A DNA stretch of 64,000 nt from Rhodoferax sp. (GCF_030697375.1 NZ_JAUYQD010000057.1:1-64000); one strand, 5' to 3'. Counted from the stretch's first letter, positions 47,649 through 56,876 are shown. A program made the numbers and translations. The notes: generated by a model from the sequence alone, not told the origin.

Positions 47649-49898
47649 TCAAGCGCCCGGTGCCTGCTCAATTTGCGCCAATTTGGCTTGCAAGTGCTTT
47701 TCAATGGTTGCCAATTCACGGTCAGCGGTCAGCACTTCGCGCAGGCGCATGACCAAATTCAGGGCCTCGGCAAATGCGCTACGCGCGTCTTCCCATTGCC
47801 CCAGATCGCGCACCACATCGCCCACATTGTTCAGCGACACACCGAGGTCGCGCAGGCTTTGCGGGCTGTGGCCAGTCAGGATAGTCAATTGGCGGCTGAT
47901 CTCCAGGCTTTCTTGGTAGGCGCTACGCGCTTCTTCCAGTTGTTCCAGGTCGCGCGCCACATCGCCCACCTTGTGCAAGGACACACCGAGGTCGCGCAGG
48001 CTTTGGGGGCTGTGGCCAGTCAGGGTAGGCAGCTGGCGGCTGATCTCCAGGCTTTCTTGGTAGGCGCTGCGCGCTTCTTCCAGTTGTCCCAGGTCGCGTG
48101 CCACATCGCCCACCTTGTCCAAGGACACACCGAGGTCGCGCAGGCTTTGCGGGCTGTGGCCAGTCAGGGTAGTCAGTTGGCGGCTGATCTCCAGGCTTTC
48201 TTGGTAGGCGCTGCGCGCTTCTTCCAGTTGTCCCAGGTCGCGCGCCACATCTCCCACCTTGTTCAAGGACACGCTGAGGTCGCGCAGGCTTTGCGGGCTG
48301 TGGCCAGTCAGGGTAGTCAGTTGGCGGCTGATCTCCAGGCTTTCTTGGTAGGCGCTGCGCGCTTCTTCCTGTTGCCCCAGCTCGCGCGCCACAACGCCCG
48401 CCTTATCCAAGGACACACTGAGGTCGCGCAGGCTTTGCGGGCTGTTGTCGGCAAAGCTGGTCAATTGGCGGCTGATCTCCAGGCCTTCTTGGTAGGCGTT
48501 GCGTGCTTCTTCTAGTTGCCCCAGGTCGCGCGCCACATCGCCCACCTTGTTCAAGGACACACTGAGATCGCGCAGGCTTTGTGGACTGTGGCTAGTCAGG
48601 GCAGTCAGTTGGCGGCTGATCTCCAGGCTTTCTTGGTAGGCGCTGCGGGCTGCTTCCAGTTGCCCCAGGTCACGCGCCACATCGCCCATCTTGACCAAGG
48701 ACACACTGAGATCGCGCAAGCTTTGCGGGCTGTGGCCGGTCAGGGTAGGCAACTGGCGGCTGATCTCCAGGCTTTCTTGGTAGGCGCTGCGCGCTTCTTC
48801 CAGTTGTCCCAGGTCGCGTGCCACATCGCCCACCTTTTCCAAGGACACACTGAGGTCACGCAGGCTTTGCGGACTGTGACCATTCAGGGTAGTCAGTTGG
48901 CGGCTGATCTCCAGGCTTTCTTGGTAGGCGCTGCGCGCTTCTTCCAGTTGTCCCAGGTCACGCGCCACATCTCCCACCTTGTTCCAGGACACACTGAGGT
49001 CTCGCACGCTTTGCGGGCCGTGGCCATTCAGGGTAGTCAGTTGGCGGCAGAGCTCCAGGCTTTCTTGGTAGGCGCTGTGGGCTTCTTCCATTTGCCCCAG
49101 GTCGCGCGCCACATCACCCACCTTGTCCAAGGACACACTGAGATCACGCAGGCTTTGTGGGCTGTGGCCGGTCTGGGCAGCCAGTTGGCGGCTAACCTCC
49201 AGCGCCTGCCCGGCCAACAATTGAGCTTGCTTGGGCTGCTGCAACTCCTGCAAATAGTCCACCAACTGCCAAGCCAAACTGGGTGAAGTCCGATGATTGG
49301 GTTCCCGGACCCACCTGTCCCACAGTGTTTGCCAACGCTGCAGCATAGAGGCCAGCACGCCTGGATCTTGCTCTGATGCCACAAGGGTGGGCGCAACCTG
49401 ACGGTCGAGCTGGTAATGTCCATCGCTGTCGATACGCCAAGGCGCGAGCACATGGCTTGCACTGCGCACGGACCAAAGGTCGGGTGCAATCTCCGCCGCA
49501 CGATTTTGAAAGTGGGTGGGCAACACGAGAAAAATGAAAACATGGTTTCGCGCCAACACCGAGCGGTTTTCATTCAGCCGCGCCAGCACTGTGTCGCGGT
49601 AGTGATCCCACTCTGGGTGCGGCTCGCCCAAGGCAAGCCAAAAGGGCTTAGCTACCTCTTCATTGGATGCTGACAGCAAGGGCTCCAACACCTTTGAAGG
49701 TGTCTCATTTGCGTCGGTGGGCCGCAACATACGCAAGCACAGTGATTTGGCGCGCAAGTGGGCGTCGAGTTCGGTGGCCAACCATTGGTTCGCCAATGCG
49801 TAATCGCTAAATAGGTAGACCACACCCACGCCACTATGGTGGCGCAGCTGCTGGCGCAAGCGCCGCAGCAACTGAAAATGCACAAGGCTAGGGTTCAT
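47649..49898 (-). CDS. TPR-repeat protein with ten near-identical 48-residue repeats
   Basis: A 749-residue cytoplasmic protein. Residues 1 to about 190 form an alpha/beta domain (SGVGVVYLFSDYALANQWLA, NHVFIFLVLPTHFQNRAAEI, APDLWSVRSASHVL); a similar APDLWSVRS segment occurs, to my knowledge, at the front of TPR proteins paired with NACHT- or AAA-type ATPases. Then come ten 48-residue repeats of consensus SPQSLRDLSVSLNKVGDVAR plus DLGQLEEARSAYQESLEISR, expected to stack as TPR helices, and a short C-terminal helix. It starts 21 bases after the AAA ATPase gene, so the pair is one unit. It is probably a scaffold or recognition partner of that ATPase; no catalytic motif is seen. Confidence 0.8.
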   Translation of the reverse strand: MNPSLVHFQLLRRLRQQLRHHSGVGVVYLFSDYALANQWLATELDAHLRAKSLCLRMLRPTDANETPSKVLEPLLSASNEEVAKPFWLALGEPHPEWDHYRDTVLARLNENRSVLARNHVFIFLVLPTHFQNRAAEIAPDLWSVRSASHVLAPWRIDSDGHYQLDRQVAPTLVASEQDPGVLASMLQRWQTLWDRWVREPNHRTSPSLAWQLVDYLQELQQPKQAQLLAGQALEVSRQLAAQTGHSPQSLRDLSVSLDKVGDVARDLGQMEEAHSAYQESLELCRQLTTLNGHGPQSVRDLSVSWNKVGDVARDLGQLEEARSAYQESLEISRQLTTLNGHSPQSLRDLSVSLEKVGDVARDLGQLEEARSAYQESLEISRQLPTLTGHSPQSLRDLSVSLVKMGDVARDLGQLEAARSAYQESLEISRQLTALTSHSPQSLRDLSVSLNKVGDVARDLGQLEEARNAYQEGLEISRQLTSFADNSPQSLRDLSVSLDKAGVVARELGQQEEARSAYQESLEISRQLTTLTGHSPQSLRDLSVSLNKVGDVARDLGQLEEARSAYQESLEISRQLTTLTGHSPQSLRDLGVSLDKVGDVARDLGQLEEARSAYQESLEISRQLPTLTGHSPQSLRDLGVSLHKVGDVARDLEQLEEARSAYQESLEISRQLTILTGHSPQSLRDLGVSLNNVGDVVRDLGQWEDARSAFAEALNLVMRLREVLTADRELATIEKHLQAKLAQIEQAPGA
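47727..49166 (-). repeat. Ten tandem 144-bp coding repeats
   Basis: Ten in-frame units of exactly 144 bases, 1440 bases in all, inside the TPR gene. Units differ at few positions (for example LDK, LNK, LEK, LVK, LHK at one site). Such identity at DNA level points to recent amplification and to likely length variation between strains. Confidence 0.9.
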
Positions 49899-49919
49899 TC
49901 ACGCATCGCAACAGCAGGC

Positions 49920-51248
49920 TTACGGTGCCGCGACGTGAACCAAGGGGGGCTGTGCCTCTGGCCGTCCCAACACCCAATCCCGCAACAAGGGGTGAATGGC
50001 ATACCACGTACTGCCATTGAGATAAGCCAAGATGTGCTTGGTTGCCAGATACCGTTGAAAAACAGCGTTGTCAATTTTGTCGTCCAACTCCGGCTCATGG
50101 CTGCGCTCCAGGCGTGCCATCCAGGCAATATGGGCACTGGGCACGAGCTTGGGTGGACTGATCTGCCCCCGCACCACCTCCAGAAGTTCGTCGTGGGGTG
50201 TGGATGAATCGATTTCCAGTTCGATCAATACAACTTTAATGGCACGCAAATAGTCCCGTAAATCTCCACCGCAGTCGCGAATAATCTCTGCCAGCAAGCT
50301 GGGGGCAATGAAATTCTGCCAATCAGGGTAGCGCAAGGCTAGCAAGGCCGTCATTTGCTTGACGCCACCTTCGGTATCTAGCGCATTGCTGCGCTTTTTA
50401 AAGACATGAACCGATGGCATGTCCACCACAAGCCCCTGCCCAAGGATGCTGGGCAATTGGGGATTTTGCGCGATCAAAAATGGTGCCACCGAATACACCA
50501 CATGCACATCGGGCAATCGCAAGGCTGTGCCCTCGCTCAAAAAAAGCCGCTGAACAGTTTCATACACCTTGTCGGCCTCGTCACCATACCCGCGAATTTT
50601 TTCCAGCGAATCGGCAATCAGTACGCATTTTTCACCGTTTGGGCAGATATCCGCCACCAGCTCGCTGACAAACCGGTGGGCCTGACTCACAAAACTGCCC
50701 ACATTGGCCTTGATTACACCCTCCAACCGACCACGAAATCCTTCATCCGTTTTTAGTGCCAATTGCAGCTGGGCCTTGGCGGCCCCCATATCCGCAGTCA
50801 GATTGATGCCCGTGAGCGTGATATTGGTGCGGGTCAAAAAATCCGCAAGGCGCTGCACCGGCGAACGCTTCCCCTGGATCGTTCCCACTGTTTCAACCCA
50901 GGAGGCGATCAGGGCAAGCAACATGCTGGCCAGATCAATTGGGGCGTTCAAGTTGAGCCAGTCTTCCAGGTCGCAGTAGTAGACCTTGCAGGACGAGCTG
51001 TGCAGCTCCGCCTTCAGGCGCAGCAGTTCCGTGCTTTTACCACTGCCAATTTGACCGGTAAAAAGATACACGCCATCGCCATTCCGATGCGAAATCTCAT
51101 GCTTTAGACGAAGCAAAGCATCACGAGGCCCTTGCAAATGCTGGACATAAAGGTCTTTGCCAGCCGCCTGCCCCACGTCAAGCGGTTCTGTGTTTTGGAC
51201 AGCTCGAATGAACTTGTTCAGTTCAGAGGCGGCGTTTGGTGTCTGCAT
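49920..51248 (-). CDS. AAA/STAND-like P-loop ATPase
   Basis: A 442-residue cytoplasmic ATPase: Walker A GQIGSGKSTE at residues 65-74, a Walker B-like KCVLIADSLEKIRG near 205-218, a sensor-like region VHVVYSVAPFLIAQ, and a helical C-terminal part with winged-helix-like character (TKHILAYLNGSTWYAIHPLL). It resembles the nucleotide-binding modules of signal-transducing ATPases that carry separate or fused repeat domains. It begins 29 bases after the hom stop and is followed after 21 bases by the TPR protein. The two could form a conflict or defence system, but no toxic effector domain is visible and this remains inference. Confidence 0.78.
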   Translation of the reverse strand: MQTPNAASELNKFIRAVQNTEPLDVGQAAGKDLYVQHLQGPRDALLRLKHEISHRNGDGVYLFTGQIGSGKSTELLRLKAELHSSSCKVYYCDLEDWLNLNAPIDLASMLLALIASWVETVGTIQGKRSPVQRLADFLTRTNITLTGINLTADMGAAKAQLQLALKTDEGFRGRLEGVIKANVGSFVSQAHRFVSELVADICPNGEKCVLIADSLEKIRGYGDEADKVYETVQRLFLSEGTALRLPDVHVVYSVAPFLIAQNPQLPSILGQGLVVDMPSVHVFKKRSNALDTEGGVKQMTALLALRYPDWQNFIAPSLLAEIIRDCGGDLRDYLRAIKVVLIELEIDSSTPHDELLEVVRGQISPPKLVPSAHIAWMARLERSHEPELDDKIDNAVFQRYLATKHILAYLNGSTWYAIHPLLRDWVLGRPEAQPPLVHVAAP

Positions 51249-51277
51249 GGGCTTAGCGTCTTTTCTGATGTGAGAGG

Positions 51278-52600
51278 CTAGGCCAACTCTTCCTTGCGAA
51301 TCCGAACAATGGGCTGCAACACGGTGGGCAGTGCCTGCATCTGGGCCAGGGCGGCATCCATCTTGGCTTCTACACAGTCGTGGGTCAGGATGATGAGGTC
51401 GGTCTGGGTCGAACCTTCGCCGCCCACTTCGTCGGCCTCGCGCTGCAGCACCGCGTCGATGCTGATGCCCGCTTCGGCCAGTATGCCGGTCACAGTGGCC
51501 AAGACTCCCGCCTCGTCCGCCACGCGCAGGCGCAGGTAGTAGCTGGTGACGACTTCGCCCATGGGCAAAACCGGCACGTCGCTCATGGAGCCGGGCTGGA
51601 ACGCCAGGTGCGGCACGCGGTGCGCCGCGTCGGCGGTGTGCAGGCGGGTGATGTCCACCAGGTCGGCAATCACCGCGCTGGCGGTGGGCTCGGAGCCAGC
51701 GCCCTTGCCGTAATACAGGGTGTTGCCCACGGCGTCGCCATTGACCACCACGGCGTTCATGGCGCCTTCCACATTGGCAATCAAGCGCTTTGAGGGGATC
51801 AGGCTGGGGTGCACGCGCAGCTCAATACCTTTGTCGGTGCGCTTGGTAATTCCCAGCAGCTTGATGCGGTAGCCCAATTGCTCGGCATAACGGATATCGG
51901 CCGCACCCAGCTTGGTGATGCCTTCCACGTAAGCCTTGTCAAACTGCACCGGAATACCAAAGGCAATGGCCGACATCAGGGTGACCTTGTGCGCAGCGTC
52001 CACCCCTTCAATGTCAAAAGTGGGATCGGCTTCGGCGTAGCCCAGGCGTTGGGCTTCTTTGAGCACCACGGCAAAGTCCAGGCCCTTGTCGCGCATCTCA
52101 CTCAGGATGAAGTTGGTGGTGCCGTTGATGATGCCGGCGATCCACTGGATGCGGTTGGCGGTCAGGCCTTCGCGCAGAGCCTTGATGATGGGAATACCAC
52201 CGGCCACAGCGGCCTCAAACGCCACCATCACGCCCTTGGCGGACGCCGCGGCGAATATCTCGGTGCCATGCACGGCCAGCAGGGCCTTGTTGGCGGTGAC
52301 CACATGTTTGCCGGCGGCAATGGCTTCCAGCACCAGCGTTTTCGCAATGCCGTAGCCACCGATGAGTTCAATCACGATATCGATCTCGGGGTTGGCAATC
52401 ACCGCACGGGCATCGGCCACCACCTGAACGCCCTTACCCACCGCCGCTTGGGCACGCGCTACATCCAGATCTGCCACCATGGTGATTTCGATGCCACGGC
52501 CTGCACGGCGTTGAATTTCTGCCTGGTTACGCTGCAACACGTTGAATACGCCACTGCCCACAGTGCCGATGCCCAAAAGTCCGACTTGAATCGATTTCAT
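51278..52600 (-). CDS. hom: Homoserine dehydrogenase
   Basis: NAD(P)-dependent reduction of aspartate semialdehyde to homoserine. 440 residues: GLLGIGTVGSGVF Rossmann motif at residues 8-20, the catalytic region with GGIPIIKALREGLTANRIQW and INGTTNFILSEM, and a C-terminal ACT domain (DEAGVLATVTGILAEAGISI) for threonine feedback. It is preceded 39 bases upstream by the aminotransferase gene and followed by the AAA/TPR pair. Confidence 0.95.
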   Translation of the reverse strand: MKSIQVGLLGIGTVGSGVFNVLQRNQAEIQRRAGRGIEITMVADLDVARAQAAVGKGVQVVADARAVIANPEIDIVIELIGGYGIAKTLVLEAIAAGKHVVTANKALLAVHGTEIFAAASAKGVMVAFEAAVAGGIPIIKALREGLTANRIQWIAGIINGTTNFILSEMRDKGLDFAVVLKEAQRLGYAEADPTFDIEGVDAAHKVTLMSAIAFGIPVQFDKAYVEGITKLGAADIRYAEQLGYRIKLLGITKRTDKGIELRVHPSLIPSKRLIANVEGAMNAVVVNGDAVGNTLYYGKGAGSEPTASAVIADLVDITRLHTADAAHRVPHLAFQPGSMSDVPVLPMGEVVTSYYLRLRVADEAGVLATVTGILAEAGISIDAVLQREADEVGGEGSTQTDLIILTHDCVEAKMDAALAQMQALPTVLQPIVRIRKEELA

Positions 52601-52616
52601 AAATATTTTTTAGTTA

Positions 52617-52670
52617 AAAAAGGCCGTAGCCCACGTAAATTAAGCGCGAGCAGCTACCAATTTAATAGCA
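52617..52670 (-). repeat. Dispersed repeat copy E, providing the alaC 3' end
   Basis: Minus strand TGCTATTAAATTGGTAGC, core TAGCTGCTCGCGC, ending ACGTGGGCTACGGCCTTTT. The last ten codons and the stop of the aminotransferase gene (AIKLVAARA) fall in the element. Confidence 0.75.
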
Positions 52671-53917
52671 CCCGAGGAAGATTGTGCGCTCTGCGTTGGG
52701 TGGCTCCTGCGGTAGCTCTCCAGGAATTTGGCGATGCGTCCAATCGCTTCGCGCAAATCGTCTTCATGCGGCAAAAAGACAATGCGGAAATGGTCCGGCT
52801 GCTGCCAATTGAAGCCCGTGCCCTGCACCAACATGACACGCGTCTCCCGCAACAGTTCCAAAAAGAATTGCCGATCGTCTTCAATCGGATAGACCTTGGG
52901 GTCCAACTTGGGAAACATGTACAGCGCGGCACTGGGCTTCACGCAGCTCACGCCGGGAATGGCGGTAATCAACTCGTAGGCCAGGTCGCGCTGGCGGCGC
53001 AGCCGGCCGCCCTCGCCCACCAGATCATTGATGCTCTGGTAGCCACCCAAAGCGGTTTGAATGGCCCACTGGCCCGGCACGTTCGAGCACAACTTCATGT
53101 TGGAGAGCATGTTCAAGCCCTCGATGTAGTCGGTGGCATTTTTCTTATCGCCCGACACCGCCAGCCAGCCCGCACGGTAACCACATGAACGGTAGCTTTT
53201 GCTCAAAGAGTTGAAAGTGAGCGTCAGAACGTCCGTGGACAGAGAAGCCAGTGCCGTGTGCTTGGCTCCGTCGTACAGCACCTTGTCATACACCTCGTCG
53301 GCCAGGATCACCAGTCCGAATTCACGCGCGATCTCAACCAGATTCTTCAACAGGGCGTCCGAATACAGCACGCCGGTCGGGTTATTGGGGTTGATCACCA
53401 CAATGCCCTTGGTGCGTGGCGTGATCTTGGCGCGGATATCGTCCAAATTGGGCATCCAGCCATTGGCTTCGTCGCACAGGTAGTGCACCGGGGTGCCGCC
53501 CGACAAACTGGTGGCGGCAGTCCACAGCGGATAGTCCGGCATGGGCAGCAGCAATTCGTCGCCGTTGTCCAACAAGGCATTGGTGGCCATGGTGATCAAC
53601 TCACTGGCGCCATTGCCCAGGTAAATGTCTTCCAGCGTCACGCCCACCACGCCCTGCTTCTGGGTTTCGTGCATCACCGCCTTGCGTGCCGCAAATATGC
53701 CTTTGCTGTCCGAGTAACCCGCCGAGTTGGGCAGATTGCGGATCATGTCCTGCTGAATCTCTTCAGGCGCATCAAAACCGAATACGGCCAAGTTGCCGAG
53801 ATTGAGCTTGATGATCTTCTGGCCCTCGTCCTCCATTTGACGCGCGGCATCCATGATGGGGCCGCGGATGTCGTAGAGTACGTTTGCCAGTTTGGCAGAT
53901 TTCTGAATGGTTCTCAA
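52640..53917 (-). CDS. alaC: Alanine-type PLP aminotransferase (AlaC/AlaA family)
   Basis: Fold type I aminotransferase; in this family makes alanine from pyruvate and glutamate. 425 residues from a TTG at 53917 (LRTIQKSAKLANVLYDIRGP), chosen because family members begin at this point and GGAGGG lies just upstream; an ATG at 54001 would add 28 atypical residues. Marks: NLAVFGFDAPEEI, INPNNPTGVLY, the PLP Lys in TFNSLSKSYRSCGYRAGW and the final substrate Arg in FRIVFLPHEDDL. The terminal residues come from a dispersed repeat. Confidence 0.9.
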   Translation of the reverse strand: MRTIQKSAKLANVLYDIRGPIMDAARQMEDEGQKIIKLNLGNLAVFGFDAPEEIQQDMIRNLPNSAGYSDSKGIFAARKAVMHETQKQGVVGVTLEDIYLGNGASELITMATNALLDNGDELLLPMPDYPLWTAATSLSGGTPVHYLCDEANGWMPNLDDIRAKITPRTKGIVVINPNNPTGVLYSDALLKNLVEIAREFGLVILADEVYDKVLYDGAKHTALASLSTDVLTLTFNSLSKSYRSCGYRAGWLAVSGDKKNATDYIEGLNMLSNMKLCSNVPGQWAIQTALGGYQSINDLVGEGGRLRRQRDLAYELITAIPGVSCVKPSAALYMFPKLDPKVYPIEDDRQFFLELLRETRVMLVQGTGFNWQQPDHFRIVFLPHEDDLREAIGRIAKFLESYRRSHPTQSAQSSSGAIKLVAARA

Positions 53918-54019
53918 AGTCCCTCCGATAGTCAACAGCACAGGGTGAAACCTATAATTTGACCACAGTTCCATGCACGCTTCCTGCAGTGCAGCATTCA
54001 TTTACCCCCCTCTATCCCC

Positions 54020-54385
54020 ATGAAACTCCAAGCAGACGCCATCAACGGCCCCTCCATTACCGGATACGGACCGGGTTGGGTCGCCGTCAACGGCGAGAGA
54101 TTCACCTCCAGCATCATCATTAACAGCGCAAGCGGGCGTTTGGACTGGGAGTGCGCCCGTTTTGAGGATCTGCAGGCCCAGCACTTCGAACAATTGGCGA
54201 CCGTGGGCGCCGAGCTGGTACTGTTTGGCAGCGGTGAACGCATCCGGTTTCCGCAGGCCCAGTGGTTGCAGTCCCTGTATGCACGCCGCATTGGTGTGGA
54301 GACCATGGACACCCAGGCAGCCTGCCGCACCTATAACTTTTTGGCGGGTGAGGGTCGGCGGGTCGTTGCGGCTCTTTTGTTGTGA
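54020..54385 (+). CDS. Mth938-like (DUF498) domain protein
   Basis: A 121-residue protein of the Mth938/NDUFAF3-like family: ITGYGPGWVAVNGERFTSSI, VGAELVLFGSGERIRFPQAQ and GVETMDTQAACRTYNFLAGE are the conserved parts. The human relative assists complex I assembly; the bacterial role is not settled. It is divergent from alaC and ends 139 bases before the bcp gene. Confidence 0.9.
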   Translation: MKLQADAINGPSITGYGPGWVAVNGERFTSSIIINSASGRLDWECARFEDLQAQHFEQLATVGAELVLFGSGERIRFPQAQWLQSLYARRIGVETMDTQAACRTYNFLAGEGRRVVAALLL

Positions 54386-54524
54386 GTCAACAAACCCCGC
54401 AGCCTTACAAGGGGATTTTCAGAGTAAAATCGTGGGTTGCTGTCTAGGGTAATCTGAATACTGTCACGATTCGGGTTCCCTGAACTAAGACTGACACATC
54501 CTGCACGCGAGACTGAAACACCAT

Positions 54525-55001
54525 ATGGCGATCGTTGTCAACAAACCCCTCCCCGAATTTGAAGCCAATGCAACCGGCGGCATCAAGGTAAGTAACACCA
54601 ATCATGTCGGGAAAATCATGGTTTTGTACTTCTATCCCAAGGACAATACACCAGGCTGCACCACCGAAGCAATGCAGTTCAGAGACAAATTCAAAGACTT
54701 TGCCAAAGCGGGCGCCACAGTGTACGGCGTCTCTCGCGACAACATGAAATCGCACGACGAATTCAAGGCCAAGTTAGAGCTTCCATTTGAACTCATCGCG
54801 GACACCGAAGAGAAAATGTGCCACATGTTTGGCGTGGTCAAAAACAAGATCATGTACGGCAAAAAGGTCAAGGGCATTGAACGCAGCACCTTCCTGATTG
54901 GTGCAGATGGCATGCTCAAGGAAGAATGGCGTGGACTCAAAGTTCCGGGCCATGTCGATGATGTATTGGTTGCAGTAAAAGCACTTAAAAAAGCCGCTTA
55001 A
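54525..55001 (+). CDS. bcp: Thioredoxin-dependent peroxiredoxin Bcp/PrxQ
   Basis: Reduces hydrogen peroxide and organic peroxides. 158 residues with the peroxidatic Cys45 in DNTPGCTTEAMQF; the usual nearby resolving Cys five residues later is absent (GCTTEAMQF), and a second Cys in EEKMCHMFG could serve or the enzyme may act as 1-Cys. FLIGADGMLKEEWRGLKVPG is the standard end. A terminator follows at 55101. Confidence 0.93.
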   Translation: MAIVVNKPLPEFEANATGGIKVSNTNHVGKIMVLYFYPKDNTPGCTTEAMQFRDKFKDFAKAGATVYGVSRDNMKSHDEFKAKLELPFELIADTEEKMCHMFGVVKNKIMYGKKVKGIERSTFLIGADGMLKEEWRGLKVPGHVDDVLVAVKALKKAA

Positions 55002-55100
55002 AGCAAAGCGCTCTGTTTGCGTGACGGTGTCACGCCAGCGCCTGATAGCTCATGCATAATGGGCTCATGCCGGTAAACTTTGCAACCGCCTTCCTAACAA

Positions 55101-55137
55101 AAGCCGCCTTGGCTCAAGGCGGCTTTTTTGTTTTTTC
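55101..55137 (+). terminator. Rho-independent terminator after bcp
   Basis: AAGCCGCCTT-GGCTC-AAGGCGGCTT, a perfect 10-base stem, followed by a TTTTGTTTTTT tract. It separates bcp from phoH and rules out any phoH start before 55138. Confidence 0.93.
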
Positions 55138-55178
55138 GGCACCGGTTTTCCCATTTCCTTCTACGTGAGTTTCACTTC

Positions 55179-56870
55179 ATGCCACTGCCCTCTGCCCCAA
55201 AAAAACGTGCTGACCAGCTTCCAGCCAAGGCGTTTGATGCAACCGCCCGCGGAACACCTCGTATGCCGAAAAAACCGGACAGTTCCGTGGTGGAGCAGAC
55301 CATGCGCTCCACGAATCCGGTAGCGAAAAAGGCCATCCCTGCAGAAAGCGCTCGTAAACCGATAAAAACGCCAGCGCTCCTAATGGAACCCACCACAACG
55401 CTGGTTGTTCCTGCAGCCACCGGTACGCCCGCGAGCGTAGCTGCCAGCCCCGTAGTCCGCTCCAGGAAACTCGCGCGCTCCGGCGCACGCAAATTGTTCG
55501 TTCTCGACACCAATGTGCTCATGCACGATCCCATGTGCCTGTTCCGCTTTGAGGAACATGACATCTACCTGCCCATGATCGTGCTGGAGGAGTTGGACGG
55601 ACACAAAAAAGGCATGACCGAGGTGGCTCGCAATGCCCGCCAAACCAGCCGCACGCTGGATGCACTGGCTGGCACTCCCGGGGCAGACATCTCGGCCGGA
55701 TTCGAGCTGAACAGCACGGGACACAAAGACGCGGGAGGCAAGCTCCTGTTCCAAACGCAACCCCTGGACTACTCCCTGCCTACCAGCCTCCCCCAAGGCA
55801 AGGCCGACAACCAGATTCTGGGTGTTGTGGAGGCTTTGCGTAAGACCTATGCTCCCCGCGAGGTGGTGTTGGTGTCCAAGGACATCAACATGCGCGTCAA
55901 AGCCCGGGCGTTGGGTTTGGCGACCGACGACTACCAAAATGACAAGACCCTGGAAGACGGCGATCTGCTGTATTCAGGCTCTTTCGCCCTTCCCGCAGAT
56001 TTTTGGGCCACCCACGGACAGGCTGTCGAGAGCTGGCAACAAGGGCAACATACCTTCTACAAAATTGACGGACCGGCAGTCCCCAATATGTTGATCAACC
56101 AATTTGTCTACTTTGAGGCCCCCGGCGAACCCAGCCTGTACGCACGCGTGACGGAAATTCGTGGCACCACCGCCGTACTCAAGACGCTGCGCGATTTCAC
56201 CCACCTCAAGAATGCGGTCTGGGGCGTCACCACCCGAAATCGGGAGCAGAATTTCGCCATGAATCTGCTGATGGACCCGGAGATTGACTTCGTGACCCTG
56301 ACCGGCACAGCGGGCACCGGAAAAACCCTGCTGACGCTGGCGGCGGGCTTGACCCAGGTCCTGGATGACCGCCGCTACACCGAAATCATCGTCACCCGCG
56401 CCACGGTCAGTGTGGGAGAAGACATTGGTTTTCTGCCCGGCACGGAAGAGGAAAAGATGGGCCCCTGGATGGGTGCGCTGGACGACAACCTAGAGGTACT
56501 GGGCAAGTCCGACACCAGTGCCGGAGAATGGGGACGCGCCGCCACCAACGAATTGATCCGCAGCCGCATCAAGATCAAGAGTATGAACTTCATGCGTGGG
56601 CGCACCTTCATGAACAAGTACGTCATCATCGACGAGGCGCAGAATTTGACGCCCAAGCAGATGAAAACCCTGATTACCCGCGCCGGTCCCGGCACCAAGA
56701 TTATTTGCATGGGCAACCTCGCGCAGATTGACACCCCCTACCTCACCGAAGGCTCCTCCGGCCTGACCTTTGCCGTAGACCGATTCAAAGGCTGGCCACA
56801 CGGTGGGCACATCACCTTGGCCCGGGGTGAGCGCTCCCGTTTGGCCGACTTTGCCAGCGACGTTCTGTGA
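55179..56870 (+). CDS. PhoH-family ATPase with N-terminal PIN domain
   Basis: A 563-residue PhoH2-type protein from the ATG at 55179. After a basic, Pro/Ala-rich disordered lead of about 100 residues comes a PIN ribonuclease domain (KLFVLDTNVLMHDPMCLFRF, LPMIVLEELDGHKKG with the acidic residues) and then the PhoH ATPase with Walker A GTAGTGKT near residue 376 and YVIIDEAQNLTPKQMKTL. Such proteins are RNA helicase/nucleases. The frame upstream is closed by the terminator at 55101-55137. Confidence 0.92.
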   Translation: MPLPSAPKKRADQLPAKAFDATARGTPRMPKKPDSSVVEQTMRSTNPVAKKAIPAESARKPIKTPALLMEPTTTLVVPAATGTPASVAASPVVRSRKLARSGARKLFVLDTNVLMHDPMCLFRFEEHDIYLPMIVLEELDGHKKGMTEVARNARQTSRTLDALAGTPGADISAGFELNSTGHKDAGGKLLFQTQPLDYSLPTSLPQGKADNQILGVVEALRKTYAPREVVLVSKDINMRVKARALGLATDDYQNDKTLEDGDLLYSGSFALPADFWATHGQAVESWQQGQHTFYKIDGPAVPNMLINQFVYFEAPGEPSLYARVTEIRGTTAVLKTLRDFTHLKNAVWGVTTRNREQNFAMNLLMDPEIDFVTLTGTAGTGKTLLTLAAGLTQVLDDRRYTEIIVTRATVSVGEDIGFLPGTEEEKMGPWMGALDDNLEVLGKSDTSAGEWGRAATNELIRSRIKIKSMNFMRGRTFMNKYVIIDEAQNLTPKQMKTLITRAGPGTKIICMGNLAQIDTPYLTEGSSGLTFAVDRFKGWPHGGHITLARGERSRLADFASDVL

Positions 56871-56876
56871 AATTGC

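Noticed and set aside
47727..49166. Possible CRISPR array
   Set aside because: The 144-bp period has no conserved-repeat/variable-spacer pattern and is read in frame as TPR repeats.
47673..49286. Long plus-strand frames with repetitive GSQLAADLQAFLVG translation
   Set aside because: They are the reverse complement of the TPR repeats and inherit the periodicity; no start signals or recognisable motifs.
47649..51248. A toxin-antitoxin or known named defence system
   Set aside because: No nuclease, TIR, protease or membrane-pore effector domain could be seen in either protein, so only an unassigned ATPase/TPR pair is claimed.
52640..54001. ATG at 54001 as the alaC start
   Set aside because: It adds 28 residues unlike the family, which begins at the RTIQKSAKLANV stretch; a TTG at 53917 with GGAGGG just upstream fits better.
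55128..55178. Upstream TTG start for phoH at 55128
   Set aside because: It falls within the T-tract of the bcp terminator.
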